Shown here: positions 1-12,470 of the stretch, piece after piece | Layout: every line of letters begins with the position of its first letter | Position numbering within the stretch: the stretch's first letter is position 1 | DNA from: Ectobius pallidus | Taxonomy: Eukaryota; Arthropoda; Insecta; Blattodea; Ectobiidae | Assembly: GCA_964059195.1 (NCBI GenBank) | Contig: CAXKWD010000009.1 | Location: 84,293,432-84,357,431 of the forward strand | Length of the DNA stretch: 64,000 nucleotides | Direction of reading: 5' to 3' | Made by a program: the position numbers and the translations under genes | The notes under the pieces: generated by a model | What the model saw: the letters and a program-made list of their open reading frames with translations, nothing else | Databases searched by the model: none | Told to the model about the DNA's origin: nothing

Positions 1-2124
1 AAAATTTATTTATTTAATGTTCAAGACACCAGGTATACCCAATTCGTCTTCTTGCTCTCCGAGTAGGTCATTTGCGATATCACTATTTTCTCTGAAGTCT
101 GTCAAACATTATTCCAATTGAAGTGTCAATTTGTTGAAGAAAACGTACACAGAAACGCAGTAAATAACATAAAAATGTAAGTAGAAGTTCATGTTTAATC
201 TAAATAGAAAAAATACATAAATTTCATGAAACTGGAAGAAAACAAATTAATAGTGACTTCCAAATGAACGGATCTCATGTTCGGAATTGATATACAGCAC
301 CTAATTAAAAACAACTATTATTCATTAATAAACCTATTGTACGTGCATTATATTTAATTTGAAATCCTGTAGTTAAGTGAAATAGGCCTGCATTACTAGC
401 ATAAACGGAAATTGACAACATAATAATTTTTATCCTTTCAGAGCTGCATGTATCTAATGATATAAGCAATCATGGAGTGAACTCATCAGTGGGCTCTTAG
501 TTTAAATGCGGTGGTGAAAATTTCAATAAAAGAACATGTTCCCTGAATTAAATCCTAACACATGTATACAAATCTTTACTTTTTGCATCAAGTTTTTCAT
601 TTTTAATCTTAATTTATTTGCTTTTATATAACTTTTGAAGCGACGAATGTATACGTTAGTAGCAGTGAAAAGGTTAAAATAATGTCTGCCATGTAACTAT
701 TAATGAAAATCTGTGAATCTCGGTTTTGTAAAGTTTGGCATTTCGAGATACCTTAAATACAAGAAAATATGTCACAAAGATATTTCCCTGCAGTCTACAC
801 TCTTGACGCCATGATCCGTATTCTGAATATTCTGTAGCATCAAACGAACTGCAGTAGTCTTAAGTTATTTTTTGAACCCGATATTATTTAATGATCATGT
901 TAGTTGCGTTGACAAAATGGACGGGTTGTCGAAAATACTTTGAAACCATTCGTTCTGCAGAAGGGCTGTACGAAAGGAAAAGTCCTAGTAGAAAGTGTAA
1001 ATAATCTTTATCATAGCTTACGTAAGGAAAACTAATAATCTTGAGGGACTATCATAGTTGTCATGGCTGTACAGTACTTCATATTGTCGCCATTACGATC
1101 AATTAACTAAATAAACCTTTAACATGTATAAAGATGTCTTTGGTAACGAGTCACTCACCTACATAGGGAGTCGAAAGGGCTTACCACCCTCCCCCCGAAT
1201 TGCAAAGAAAAATACCTACGAAAATGCAATTGAATACGATGGTTTGAAAATAGGATTGTTACTTTGAAAAATTATACGGTGCACAGAATAACCAACATCA
1301 GTTACTAGTTAAGTCCATTACCCAGTTATTTAAAAAATGTTTATTTTGCAAAATTAAATTCTCGTTTTAATTGCATAAACTTAACTTAATGCAAAAAAAG
1401 AAGTTATTTTTGTCATCGATTTCCGAGTTCAGCTAAAGATCGATTCATTAAGCAAGGCTTACGGAAGGACAAAAGTCTAGCTTGATAAGCATATGTAAAG
1501 GAATAAGTGTGGTGTTATTTGTCATAGCTAACTGTATTGCAACTTCCAAATCTAATATGAACACTGTAAAATAATATGTCATGAGAACTGATTTGCATTT
1601 GATAAATTCTTTCTAATATATTACCATAAAGTAGGCATTAAATCTGACACCGGTCAACCGATTTGGTCCAGTATCGATAGAGTTCTTTCCATGGACATTA
1701 TAAATGTGTATACAAAGTTTCATGAAAATCCGATAAAGCGTATTAGACTTATCGCGCGTACAGAGATACAGATAGACGAACATTCATTTCCCCGTCCACC
1801 ACACAATCTCATAGAGTACCATTCTGGAATTTAATAAAATATTAAGTTAAATGTATAATAATGCAAAATTCTATCGTCCCTTTTCATTTCACTAAATTAA
1901 AATATATCATTCAGTATTCTTAAATATGACACTTTATTAGACTAACATTACTTATTAGCAGATGTAAAATTAAGCCTTTAAATTTAATTTGAATGCCTTT
2001 TTTTTCTTCAAAATGTTATTATGCTGGAATAGTAAAAAGTGTGTAGGCCTATACGTTTAAAAAATATTTTATTTTGTACTTAAAAAAGACGCTGAAAATT
2101 TGAAGGTTTAATGTTACAAAAATA
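1..2124. other. AT-rich non-coding stretch
   Basis: No convincing coding region. Around 1638-1800 there is text, read on the minus strand, that resembles the 5' part of arthropod Helitron copies (a plea-like run through ATGAATGTTCGTCTATCTG, then a GGATTTTCATGAAAC block), but neither terminus is clear. The rest looks like decayed intergenic or intronic DNA. Confidence 0.4.
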
Positions 2125-2167
2125 ATCGGGAGCCCCTCCCGAACCAAAATCCTGACTACTTCCCTGT
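2125..2167 (-). repeat. Solitary hAT-like terminus
   Basis: Read on the minus strand the block starts CAGGGAAGTAGTCAGGATTT and continues into a G-rich run, the style of terminus seen on many insect hAT elements and MITEs. I could not find a matching opposite end or an 8-bp duplication, so it may be a truncated copy. Confidence 0.3.
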
Positions 2168-2340
2168 CTCATTGTCAAGTCCCCCCACCCCCAATTGCTA
2201 TAGTAAAAGTATAGTTTTGGTTGTCACTAAACGAGGACATAACTACTCATTTATATATTAGTAGTGGATTAAATAAATAATTTTCACAAGTAACATACAT
2301 ATTTCAATCCTTAGAGTGCTCATTATTGAACCGTCTAATA

Positions 2341-2633
2341 CAGTGGTTCCCAAACTTTTCAGTCCGCGGACCCCTTAAAAAAAAAATTAAAATTTCTCGG
2401 ACCCACTCAGGGTTTTGAAGAAAAAGAATTAAATAAATACTTTGATTCAAATGTATTAAATTTAATAGACAAAATAACACTATCAATGGTAACAAACAGA
2501 GTTTACTCCTTATTGTGAACAGTGAATAGTGAAGCTGCTTTAGAAGATATGTAATTTGATAAAATTACGGGATATCTTATTTCTTCTTAAACCGCCTGCG
2601 GACCCCCTGAAACACCATCGCGGACCCCCACTG
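2341..2633. mobile_element. hAT-type MITE, 293 bp, with 8-bp TSD
   Basis: The element begins CAGTGGTTCCCAAAC and ends in CCCCCACTG. It is flanked by a perfect 8-bp direct repeat GTCTAATA at 2333-2340 and 2634-2641. Inverted subterminal copies of a GGTCCGCG motif follow the short terminal repeats. An 8-bp duplication with CAG...CTG ends is diagnostic of the hAT superfamily. There is no coding capacity, so it must have been moved in trans. Confidence 0.9.
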
Positions 2634-2641
2634 GTCTAATA

Positions 2642-3297
2642 GCACTGAATGCAGAAACAGTATGAGTCATGCTTTTTTGCACTGGTAACAAGGCTGAAGC
2701 ATTTAAAATAATAACCGATTGGGGGTGTCTGTGAGGCGGTTTGTTTGAACGTAACGGACTCGCAGAGCAGGTGTGACTATAGAAACACCTTTCACATCAG
2801 ACTGGGCCACCAATTTGCATAACCGCGTGGGCGACTTGATTTACTCAATACCGTCTTAATTTGTTTCTCGTGTACTTTCTGAAGGATTGTAATTAATTCC
2901 TGTACAGTAGCATTATAATGTAAACGCATTAGCTTGCATTAGTCATGCTCAGAGTGATTTTTAAATAACCCGATATGCTTTTATAGATAACTACAACTGT
3001 ACCGCCGCAGTTTTAAGGACATTAAGTTGGCTTGGACCGAATCGAATTTGTTTTTACTCTGTGAACATTATATTATTTTATGTTATGTTGTATAAAATCT
3101 TTTTATTCCGCACGTGAATCACTGCATTTTGATGCCTTACGATTCCAGTAACGAACTGACGTTTATCAGATAAAATGTGCGTCCTTGTGTTCATAGCAAG
3201 CATATTATAAGATAAACGACTGGTCGATAGCCGAGGTTTTGTTAAAATTTATTGGTCGATATCAAATACGTGATGTATAAACGGAATAGTATTTTAT
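2642..3297. other. Unannotated gap
   Basis: AT-rich sequence with no open frame longer than chance and no repeat I recognise. Confidence 0.4.
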
Positions 3298-3787
3298 AGT
3301 ATATTGCGATACTAGTTCCGTAAGCGGTGCTTACGGATCGAGGAAAGAGTTTGAAAAAACGAGGCGCTTGCGCCGAGTTTTTTCAATTTCCGAGATCCGT
3401 TATGCGCTTACAGAACGAGTATTGCATGCTATTTTTTGCACGATTATTCTTTATATCAATTTAATTATACTAATTGAGATGGTAGCTGAAAATATTATGT
3501 ATATACAGTATTGAAGATATTTCAGAAAGTGATTCGCATGTGTTGGTTGTTATGGAGACTGAATATTTGTCCTGTTAAAGACGCCACAAACTGGGAGGCC
3601 TTGGTTCCGGTCTTCGATAAAGGCTTGTATTGTGATGGTTTTACTTACGGCACGTGTGTTTTTTGTAAGCTTTACAGCACTGAGATTTCTTTTGTTTTCA
3701 TAGCAACCAGCTTGCGTGCGGGAAGTCAAGTTACGATCCACGGCAACAATATTCGTAAGAACCACTAATTAGTTACATCGTGTAAAA
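3298..3787 (+). repeat. Palindrome-rich interspersed repeat, copy 1
   Basis: About 490 bp that align end to end with 38412-38878. Both copies start AGTATATTGCGATAC and finish near a TAGYTAN..GTGYAAAAA box. The first 130 bp hold a nested hairpin: an outer stem built from GTTCCGTAAGCG and its partner near 3400-3415, and an inner stem of GAAAAAAC..GGCGC near 3353-3384. The remainder is not palindromic. Short overlapping frames here on both strands are not genes. Probably a non-autonomous DNA transposon; the superfamily is not clear. Confidence 0.7.
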
Positions 3788-4873
3788 AAAATTATAAATA
3801 CAGCATTTGTAGAAAGGGAATAATATAGCTTGCATTGTTTAACTTGACAATTGTGTAAGTAGTGTAAATATAAATGTAAATGTAAGTACGGTAAAAAGAT
3901 ACTGTCCATTACATTTTCTGTAAGAAATCATAATTATCAAGGATTTTTAAGAGACGTAGGCCCTACCTCTGCGTGGACTCTTACGTTGAAGTAGTTGCTG
4001 TAATGGAAAGTATTGCATGTTGGATGGAAATGTATGGTGGCCACTCTGAGCTGAGCCATCTAGTTACGTGGATTGCTTCAATTATTCGGATGGAGACGCG
4101 CTTCGTTGAGATTCAGGGATGAAAATGCAGGGCTGTCCATTTCATGAACCATGTAGATCTAATGATAGTACTAAGTCCACCTCTCATGACAAATCACATG
4201 GTTTTATTGGGTTTTATAACGATCATATATGGTTTTTTTTTAAATGAATTATGTACACTTAAAAAGTGTCAAATCCACCTTCTCTTGACAAATTATGTGG
4301 TTTAGGGCGTTATTCTCGATCTTTATTAGACTTGGTTCTTTGTCTTATGCTAGGTCTACAACGGTTGTACTTCGTTTTCGAATGGGAGCATGGTGCTTGG
4401 TATGCGCGTGCACAGAATAAAGTACGTGGATCCCTCACTACGTAATTCTTGAATCGAAACTATTGTAGATGGTACAAATTAATTATGAAGAATTTCAGAT
4501 TTATTGATCTGTAAATTATATCATTTTGTGTAAAACAAAAAAAAAAAACAAAAAACAGAATATCTTAATGCCATTTCATTTAATAAAATATGGTTTTTTG
4601 TATTTTTTCGTATGACATATTATATATTTCATATAATCATTTAATTATATATATATATACATACACACATACACACAAATTACATTTTTTTCTTAAGCCA
4701 CTAACACCCAAACGTGTAATAGGCTGAGTGGAGTAAATATAATAAGGTTAAATATATAATTAAAAACTAAAATATTAAAAATCCACAAGGGGAAAGATTA
4801 CAATTAACAAATTCATTCGCATTATAATATGGGTTATTGAGCAACCTTGTTTATAATTCTTTTTTATGTATAA
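3788..4873. other. Unannotated gap with a small AT/AC microsatellite
   Basis: No coding signal. A run of TA then ACAC/ATAC repeats lies at about 4646-4678, and an A-rich run at 4536-4553. Otherwise nothing recognised. Confidence 0.4.
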
Positions 4874-5893
4874 CTAGCTTAAATGGCCCGGCGTCGCCCG
4901 GGTTTTGTATTTTGTAATATGAAATTAACATATGGAGGAATTTCGATGTTTAAACTCTATGTCCTTACATAATATGTATGTAGAATTCGAAATGAGGAAG
5001 TACGACATATGGCACTCAGACTATTCCCTCAGAAAAAGCTAGATATAGCTTTTTATGGCTCATGGAGGATGTCGAATGTTGCATTCCATTGCTTCTACAC
5101 ACCATGCCTAGGAGGAGTGTAAATAAGAAGAAAAAGAAACTCCGGTTACATAAGATTGTATTGTCTTGACAGAAAAATGTATTTCTCACTCTCATATTAC
5201 CATACAACCGTTTCTGGGCTGAAGTAAAAAAAAAAATTCAATATCACTTTCATACTTTCCTTCCCAAAAACCTGAGACATAATATACTGCGCGCGTAGGA
5301 CTGAAAATGTTCCATCCCATTTTGTCTTCTTTTAGATGCTTAGGGCCCCTGATAAACATCCCTAGGCCTATTTCTCAACTAATACAAAGCCTACAGCTAT
5401 GAGTGACGTATCAGTGGATAGGATTTGTTATCGACTTCCGATAGAGCATACTCACTGGCACACAATTAAGTTGTCCCTGCAATACGATCGCTTATTCTTC
5501 ATCAAAATATGAAGTGAGAAAATGATATTTTCCATGTCGAGGGTAGAGAAAGTTATGTGACTGCTTTATTTTCGTGGATTTTATTCGTCAAGAATTATTT
5601 TCACAATTATGTATTAAATACTTCGATAGTATCAGCATTTGTTAAAGCCCAGTATTATAATATAGTATCCAAAGCCCTATGTAAACATCGTAAACAATTG
5701 ACATCAGAACTCTCTAACTTTGCCTCATTTTACATTTCCGACTTTTCCCGTGGATTTTCAAAAAAATTTCTTACACACAAACCTTGTCGTGACAATTACG
5801 AACACAACAAATAAAGAATCAGCCAAATCGGTCGAGCCGTTCTCAAGTGATGCGGCAACAACCCTTTTGTAATTTCATTTTTATTAATATAGA
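4874..5893 (-). mobile_element. Non-autonomous Helitron, copy 1
   Basis: On the minus strand the element starts TCTATATTAATAAAAATGAA (5893 downward) and ends with a GC-rich hairpin CCCGGGCGACGCCGGG followed ten bases later by CTAG at 4877-4874. The flanking host bases are A on the 5' side and T on the 3' side, the AT target used by Helitrons, and there is no target duplication. Early sequence contains GAACGGCTCGACCGATTTGG, common near Helitron 5' ends in insects. No Rep/helicase frame is present, so mobilisation was in trans. Confidence 0.8.
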
Positions 5894-6395
5894 TTTTCAC
5901 AATTTAAGAAACAAATATAGGCTACTTGATTTTTATTATTGTAGCTTAAAGACAGCAAATAGGTTTTTTTTTTTAATTTCCCATACATTATACACGTTAT
6001 TAATTACACATAGGTGCTGAAAACATTATAAATCTTATTGCGAATCATATTTGAAAGCCCCAAGGCGATCAAAATTCGTGTAATAAACATATCTATTAAT
6101 ATTTATTTATTGAATATCCAAAATTGGATTAAACCCTATTTCACCTGAAGGTTTATTAGGGTTAGAGATATGATACATTTCAAATATTTACAACTAGCTG
6201 AAAAGGCCCGGCGTCGCTCGGGTTTTGTATTTTGTAAATGCGAAAAAACTTATGAAGGACTTTCGATTTTCAAACGCTAGGTCTTTAAGGTCTTTATATA
6301 CGTATTTAGAATTTGAAATGGGGAAGCACGTCTTATCACACACAAACTATTCCCTCAGAAAACGCTAGATAGGCTATAGCTTATTATAGCTTAGG

Positions 6396-7240
6396 CTATA
6401 GCAGATCCCCGCGGCTTCGCCCAAGATAATTAATCGAAAGATTAACAATTAAGAGCAAAATAATTAAACTATTATATTTGTTAACACTTTGCACACGAAA
6501 CATTCATAGGTCTAAACTAAACGATTGATAGGCCTAATTAATGAAACAGCTATAGGCCCTAGGCCTAAATTCGGCTTTGAAGTGAATTCCACGATTAGAA
6601 AGCGCAGCATGGGGAAAAGAACCTCAGACTCGAGTTCCCTGGCCCAAAAAACCCTGCATAATGAGTTTCATCCAAATCGAACAATGTTTGCCCATTTAGG
6701 CTATATTCATTATTCTTCTTCCGTCTAGGGTGAAAATTTCATCTGTCTGCGTGCCTTGACATTATAAACAAATGAATCGGCCAGAGTGGGCTTACAAAAT
6801 TCAAACGATCGCGATGCTTTTATTTCCAAGATATGACGAAAGTAGGAAAGCCTACTGCAATTGATTTGACAACTGAAATATATTACTGAAAACTGATGCT
6901 TCGAAAGCGCAAAAGCGTTCGTTTGGAAAGAACGGGCTTGAGCAGTTTGTATTCGATCAGCTTCTAATCTTGCTTCCCGTTGCTCGTCTGTTTCTGAAGC
7001 TCGTAATGCCTTTTTATTTTGTGCTTGAGATGTAGATCGACCAATCGATTTCCGTTTGGGGGGCATAACTGTCGACGATGCTCGCAAATTCGCAAAAAAT
7101 AATAATAAATAAATAAATGGAAAAATTCAGTATTCGAAAGATTATGAGAATTGAAATCGATTAAACTCACGATGAAAAAAGTGTGTAAATGCACTGTGTG
7201 ACAGACAGATATATAACTTATTCGTTTTTATTTATATAGA
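6396..7240 (-). mobile_element. Inner Helitron-like insertion
   Basis: The 5' end TCTATATAAATAAAAACGAA starts at 7240 on the minus strand. The presumed 3' end near 6396-6420 reads GGGCGAAGCCGCGGGGATC then CTGCTAT, a well-known Helitron 3' hairpin style but with CTAT where CTAG is expected, so this boundary is uncertain. A block at 6806-6880 is repeated at 7527-7604 in the outer element, showing that the two belong to related families. Confidence 0.5.
6725..7066 (-). pseudogene. Helitron protein N-terminal remnant
   Basis: The frame starts MPPKRKSIGRSTSQAQ and continues with ASETDEQREARLEADRIQTA. Lysine/arginine-rich N-termini with a repeated ETxEQREARLxADR unit precede the Helitron-like N domain of RepHel proteins in arthropods. 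The match is lost after about 55 residues, where the frame runs into non-coding sequence and stops. No Rep HUH motif or helicase is present. It is a captured or truncated 5' end of a Helitron gene within the inner element. Recognition is from memory of the family, so moderately sure. Confidence 0.55.
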
Positions 7241-7835
7241 TGAAAAATGGGATAAGCCATTGAGGCCGTGGTTTCTATATTCATTTGTCCAGACTTATAA
7301 TTCCGTTACATTTCAGGCAGATTTAACGACCCTACATAAGAGATTTTAATTACGATTACATATAGAAATGTTGTAGCCAGGACCCCGAACTAAGCAACTT
7401 CCCCGGAATTTTCTGTAAACCATCTTTCATAAGAAGCATATTCCATCTTAAATAAATATTTAATATTACCTTATTATAAATTTCTCTGGCGTTTACAATA
7501 ACTTGCGATATCCATTGCCTTCCATAGCGATCGCGATGCTTTTTTCCCCCCAAGATATGACAAAAATATACAAAGCCTTCTGCAATTGATTTGACAACTG
7601 AAATGCACCGCCGTCTCGAGAATAATACAGTTTAGAAGGCAGTGCTGAAAATTTCACGTCTCATTCCCGTTTTCACTCATAACTCGCTTACGAAAGCTGA
7701 AATTAAAAATGTAATATGCCAGAAACCTTCCCGGGAATGTTCTCAACAACTTCCCAAAGTTTCATGGCGATCGGTTGAATGGTTTAGTAATGCATAAAGG
7801 ACAAACAGACATACATTCATTTTTATATATATAGA

Positions 7836-8675
7836 TATATATGTAGAATTTTAATTTGAGCACAATCTGCAAAGAAATGTCATAAAGAAACATAGGGTAA
7901 ATGATTCTGTTAATAAAAGAGAAAATAAAATTTTACAAATGCCTTCTAAGGTTAACATAGACTATAAACAAAAATTGAATTGATTTTTTTACAAAAGAAA
8001 TTTAAAATACTTCAGGAATACAGAGTCAGAAATGAATTTTACGACAGTAATAGCAGTTGTGAGTAATATTAGATTTTTTATCATTTTTACTTTTCTACTC
8101 GTACCATGGGTAGTATAGGTTAGGGTATTGTGTTCGACCCTGATGTCGACATCAACACACATCAGATGTCCTTTTAAAAAATTGATCTCAAAGTTGATAT
8201 TACTTAAGATGAGAATGCTGCACTCTTTTCCCATTTAGGCTACATGAAAGCTGTTTGGTTTATTTAAAAACTGTTTAGAGGTAAGTCATTAGTCATCCCC
8301 TTTCAGTTTGTATGATAATATCAGATAATCAGAATTTCTTCAACGTCTGCGATTGAGTATTATTTGTTCATCCCTGCCTACTCGTAGTTTGAGAGTCTGC
8401 AATGTATCTGAAACTGTCGGACAGTACATCCATCCATCCATCTCTTGTCCGCTTTAAGCAATGTTATAAATAGCAAACCGACCTCCACGTCTAAGCCTTC
8501 TGTTTCATTTAATTCCAAGTGTAATTGAGCGCACGTCCACTCCAGTATTAGTACTTGCTTTGCGGCAAAACTCCATTCTCTTTGGTTATGTTCCGGGATC
8601 ATTTTAGGAATACTGTGCAGAATTACCATCTACGAAATGAACTATAGTACGTTTAATTTAATAATAGTCATAATG
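7836..8675. other. Unannotated gap
   Basis: AT-rich, no coding or repeat signal that I can support. Confidence 0.4.
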
Positions 8676-8691
8676 CATAGTGTGGTGGAAA

Positions 8692-8965
8692 AGTATTCCC
8701 CATTGCATGTCATGGAGGCCCAGAGGGTTCCAGGAGGTTGAGGCTCCAAGATTTTTAGACGTCGGCACATGAAGGTTGTCAGCCTTACGCACCGGCCGCC
8801 TTTACCCCCAGGATTGCTCGTGCTACTCATTTCTGTTAGAGGCTGAGTCGACCCCAGGGCCATAGTGCCACCAGAAGGATTAGGCCAATTGAAAAACTTC
8901 AACGACCTCATCGGAGATCGAACCCGCGACCTTCCGGTTTGGAGCGCAGCGCCTCCGGCGTACCC
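8692..8965 (-). mobile_element. tRNA-derived SINE, family 1
   Basis: Minus-strand copy of the SINE seen complete at 60000-60295. The tRNA-like head lies at the right end (GGTACGCCGGAGGCGC, then a B box in GGTTCGATCTCCG), and the body holds the CTGGGGTCGACTCAGCCTC block. It is flanked by a 16-bp duplication CATAGTGTGGTGGAAA (8676-8691) versus CATAGTTTGGTGGAAA (8966-8981), one mismatch. The apparent 118-codon frame over it is not a gene. Confidence 0.85.
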
Positions 8966-8981
8966 CATAGTTTGGTGGAAA

Positions 8982-11059
8982 GCTGGATCAAATATCACCT
9001 ATAATTAAGAATCTACTGACATTATTTGTCTTTCATGTAGGCCTAATAAGACATAGCCTGTTTTTTCGTTTCGATCAAGTTTAAAGTTCCTTGCTCGCAA
9101 TTTTTTTTAAACACGATTAAATGCAAATTTTTTGATCTAGTGAAGCGTTTCCAAAAATCGTTTAAAACTGTTATTTTTATATTCAAATAGATCCTTGGGG
9201 TATTTGTCGTATTGTAGGCCTATTGCATTTTTGTACAGATATTTCTTTGTCGTGTCTGAAGATATTCACGGAGTACTTTCTAGCAAGAAGTAAGGAAAGT
9301 CTGTTTCTATAAGCCTATTCAAATTCCAAATGATAAAGGCAATTTTTTTTAATTAACTGAACGAACTTAAAAATTAATATCTTAGTTTATGTAAGTCTTG
9401 TTAGAAAAAGCTGTAAAGTTATTTAAGATGTTGCAGTGAGCTTAGGAAAAAAAAAGATTTGACGTGCCTGCCTTCCAGTCTCTTTTGCAAGTAACTTTTT
9501 CATATTTCTCGCAAATATATCGATAAACTCGTAATTTCTCGTGGGATTACCTAAGATAATCGTTCCTGTTTAGTTTTTCGGGAAGGCGCGGAGGAAACCT
9601 CACTGTTCTCTGGCTTGAGCGTTGTCGAGCTGTTCCAAGACTTATTCATTACATCATTAGAGATGATGAAAAGTTTGGGAAACCGTATAGATTGGTATGT
9701 ACGTATGTATGGAACCCCAGGAAGGGGGGGGGGAGATGCGGGTTGGGAGCGACCCTAAGCACGTAGGCCACAAGTCCGGGCCCATTGTATACGTGGGTAC
9801 TTGAATGGGAATGTTAGATAAGGGAGTACAAAAATTATAATGACAATAATGAACAAAATACGTGAAAATATTGTTGTTAAAGTTTAATCCAACGATCATA
9901 AGAGAACATTTTTATTTCATTGTTCACAACTTGCCTTATGGAAAAGTCTTGACATTATGCTGCATTGGTTTTCTTTGTGCAACTTACATTTCTTTGAAAT
10001 GAAGGTAGTTTTCTCTTAGTTTCCAACATCATGGCGTGTGATGTAAAAGAATCGGGCAAAAAATAAACATTTTGAAGTCATCCTTGACCAATCCACACAC
10101 GAGCGCATCTCTCTTGTGAATATGTAAGTTATTTTCCTTCAGGCCAAGGTCTTTGCACTGTGAGTTTTCAGTGTGCTCATGAAGCATGGATGCCGTAATA
10201 CTGGAATAAAATAGGGTATGTAGAGGTCATTGCATTCAAAAGATGAGCTACATTTCAAATGAATTCATGCAAGGACCGCTGTGAGTTGTAATAGTAGACA
10301 TACATCTTAAATCAGATAACCATTTCTCAGGGTTGTTTGTCTCATGTGATGTTCATGGAACGTCTGTAGTTCAGCTTATTTATTTTAATCTCCTAAGGTG
10401 CTTGAACGAAGTCTATCACTAACTTACCGGCAATCAAAGAATTGGACACCTCAACAAGTCATTTCGGATAATTTTTTTTTTTTTTTTTTTTTTTTTTCAT
10501 TTCTTTTGTCTAAGCTCTTTATGATTTCCCTATGATCGGTCTTTAACATATTAAAAACTTATGCCCGAGGCTTACTCCATTTCCCATTCGAGCTACATGA
10601 CGTGGCCATCTTAGTCTACGTTTAATGACGTTTAATACATTTAATAATTAATTCGGTGTGCAAGAGCGATATTATCAAAGTTGAATCTCACTTTAATCTG
10701 AGGTTGGCTTTTTTTTTGTTTAAATTTAATTTTATTGTTTATTTTTTTATGGAATGCAGAAATTTGGCTTTAGGATTTTTGAAGTTGCCTTTTTTTCATT
10801 TGTTGACCCATGCTTTATTTAAATCATTATAAGATGCCTTGGAGAGTAATAATGCAATATTCTAAATATTTCTAAACTATTAACTTTCTGTTAATTATGC
10901 TGGTTCAGAAATGTGGGTCTTTAATTCTACACTCTTCTACCTTAGTGAGGTTACTTGCATGTAATATTTTACCACGCTGGTATATATCCTCACTTTTTTG
11001 GAAAGCGGGCGTTACGTTAAAATTAAGGCTGTCTTCTTATCTTCTAAAGTAGTAGGCCT
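8982..11059. other. Unannotated gap with a poly-T tract
   Basis: No supported coding region. A 26-base T run lies at 10472-10497 and a G run at 9725-9732. Nothing else recognised. Confidence 0.4.
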
Positions 11060-11071
11060 ACCATTTATATT

Positions 11072-11468
11072 CTGTATCTCTGCATCTGGAACCCTCTGAT
11101 CCCCAGGTGGGGCGAAGGGGCCTCCAATGGAGGTTTCATTACCTATACTAATTTTGATATGCTTATTTTCCGAGAGAGGGTAGAGGGACAGGTGGTAAGC
11201 CCATCGCCTCACAACCCCCCTCTGGAAACTAAGTATTTCTTGGACGTGAAAGGGCCGAGAAATTTTGTCCAGAGGCTCTAATTTAGGCTTGGAGTTCTTT
11301 TACGTGCCGCAAATCTACGACACGGGACCCCCAGCTTAAAGTCCCTCCCGGAGGACTCCGTGCCCAGGATTTTTACGTCCTGAAAAATCCATCGACCGCG
11401 GCCGGGTTTCATCCAGCGCCCAGCGGATCTAGTGGCGGGCACGCTACCTCTAGACCACCGCGGCCGAC
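11072..11468 (-). mobile_element. tRNA-derived SINE, family 2
   Basis: A 397-bp minus-strand SINE flanked by a perfect 12-bp duplication ACCATTTATATT (11060-11071 and 11469-11480). The head reads GTCGGCCGCGGTGGTCTAGA with an A box TGGTCTAGAGG and a degenerate B box around GGATGAAACCC. Just after it is a hairpin GGATTTTTCAGG..AAAAATCC. The body matches 61840-62210. RNA polymerase III promoter elements are inferred from the boxes. Confidence 0.85.
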
Positions 11469-11480
11469 ACCATTTATATT

Positions 11481-12149
11481 AATAACAGTAAATTGATGGT
11501 AAAGTGTAGAGAAATGTTTTTGCAGCATTAATGTTATTATAGTTAGTATTATATATCTACCATTCTGAATTACATCTGATTTTATTATACAAGTTTCACA
11601 ATATTAAGGTAATTGCAGTGTTATCTATTTTACAAACGCAACTACACAAGTATAAATTAGTGTTAAAAGATAAATGAATGCATATGAAATAAAATATACT
11701 GAATTAGGAATTATCGTAGTTGCCCTATCTCAATCAGCATCGGTCCTGTTTCGAGATTGACATTCATTTGATCAAAAATCTGCACTAATTCTTGGAATTT
11801 CTTAGGAAATGTTACTTCTGTACTATTACCACGTGTAAGACACAACTTTAGCACAGCTACAAGAATAGTAGGTATTCGTATTGCAAAGAACAGTATATGT
11901 TATTTTTCGTGCATAATTATTAAGCGTAGATGCAGATTCAATGATGGCTTCACAGAATATCATGCATGCCAGAATTATAAAACTGGAGCTTTCGGTAACC
12001 CTTAGCTCTGTGGCCTTCATCAGGAAGGCCGTGAATCCATAATTAAGAACCAGCTCCGTGCTAGTCCTGCGTTGTAGATGCAAATTTTAAGTAGAAGGGC
12101 AGACTTTAGTGTTCTCTTAATATAACCCTGTATACTGAATCTTTAGAGA
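11481..12149. other. Unannotated gap
   Basis: No coding signal and no repeat recognised. Confidence 0.4.
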
Positions 12150-12470
12150 CGCCATCTTCAGGGCATCTTCTGGGCATCTTCTGGTTTGGATGCCTCAATA
12201 ATTAAAACCACAACTTCATTGTCTTATATCTTGTCACATTTATCAAGTCAGAATTTCTAAAAGCTTTACAAAAAACACTGTCACTGAATCGTCCTCAGCT
12301 GTATCCCCCAACTGTGAACTCTTCGTTGTGTGACGATTCAGTGATAGTGTTTTTTAAAAAGCTTTTAGACATTTTTATTTTATAAATGTGGTAAGATGTA
12401 AGACAGTGCACTTTTGGTTGTAATTATTGAGGCATCCAAACCAGCAAAAGAAGATGCCCTGCAGCTGGCG
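12150..12470. repeat. Foldback element with about 140-bp arms
   Basis: Left arm 12150-12293 and right arm 12332-12470 are inverted copies with small indels; shared blocks include TTTGGATGCCTCAATAATTA and CACTGAATCGTC. The 38-bp loop is CTCAGCTG..TTGTGTG. No protein is encoded. The family is unknown. Confidence 0.75.

Larger units (their letters stand above)
6194..7835 (-). mobile_element. Helitron, copy 2, interrupted by a second Helitron
   Basis: The 3' end (6194-6197, CTAG on the minus strand, preceded by a CCCGAGCGACGCCGGG hairpin) closely matches copy 1, as does the sequence up to about 6390. A Helitron 5' terminus TCTATATATATAAAAATGAA starts at 7835. Between them lie another 3'-like hairpin and another 5' terminus, in the order expected for one Helitron nested in another. 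Flanking bases are again A and T. Confidence 0.7.
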
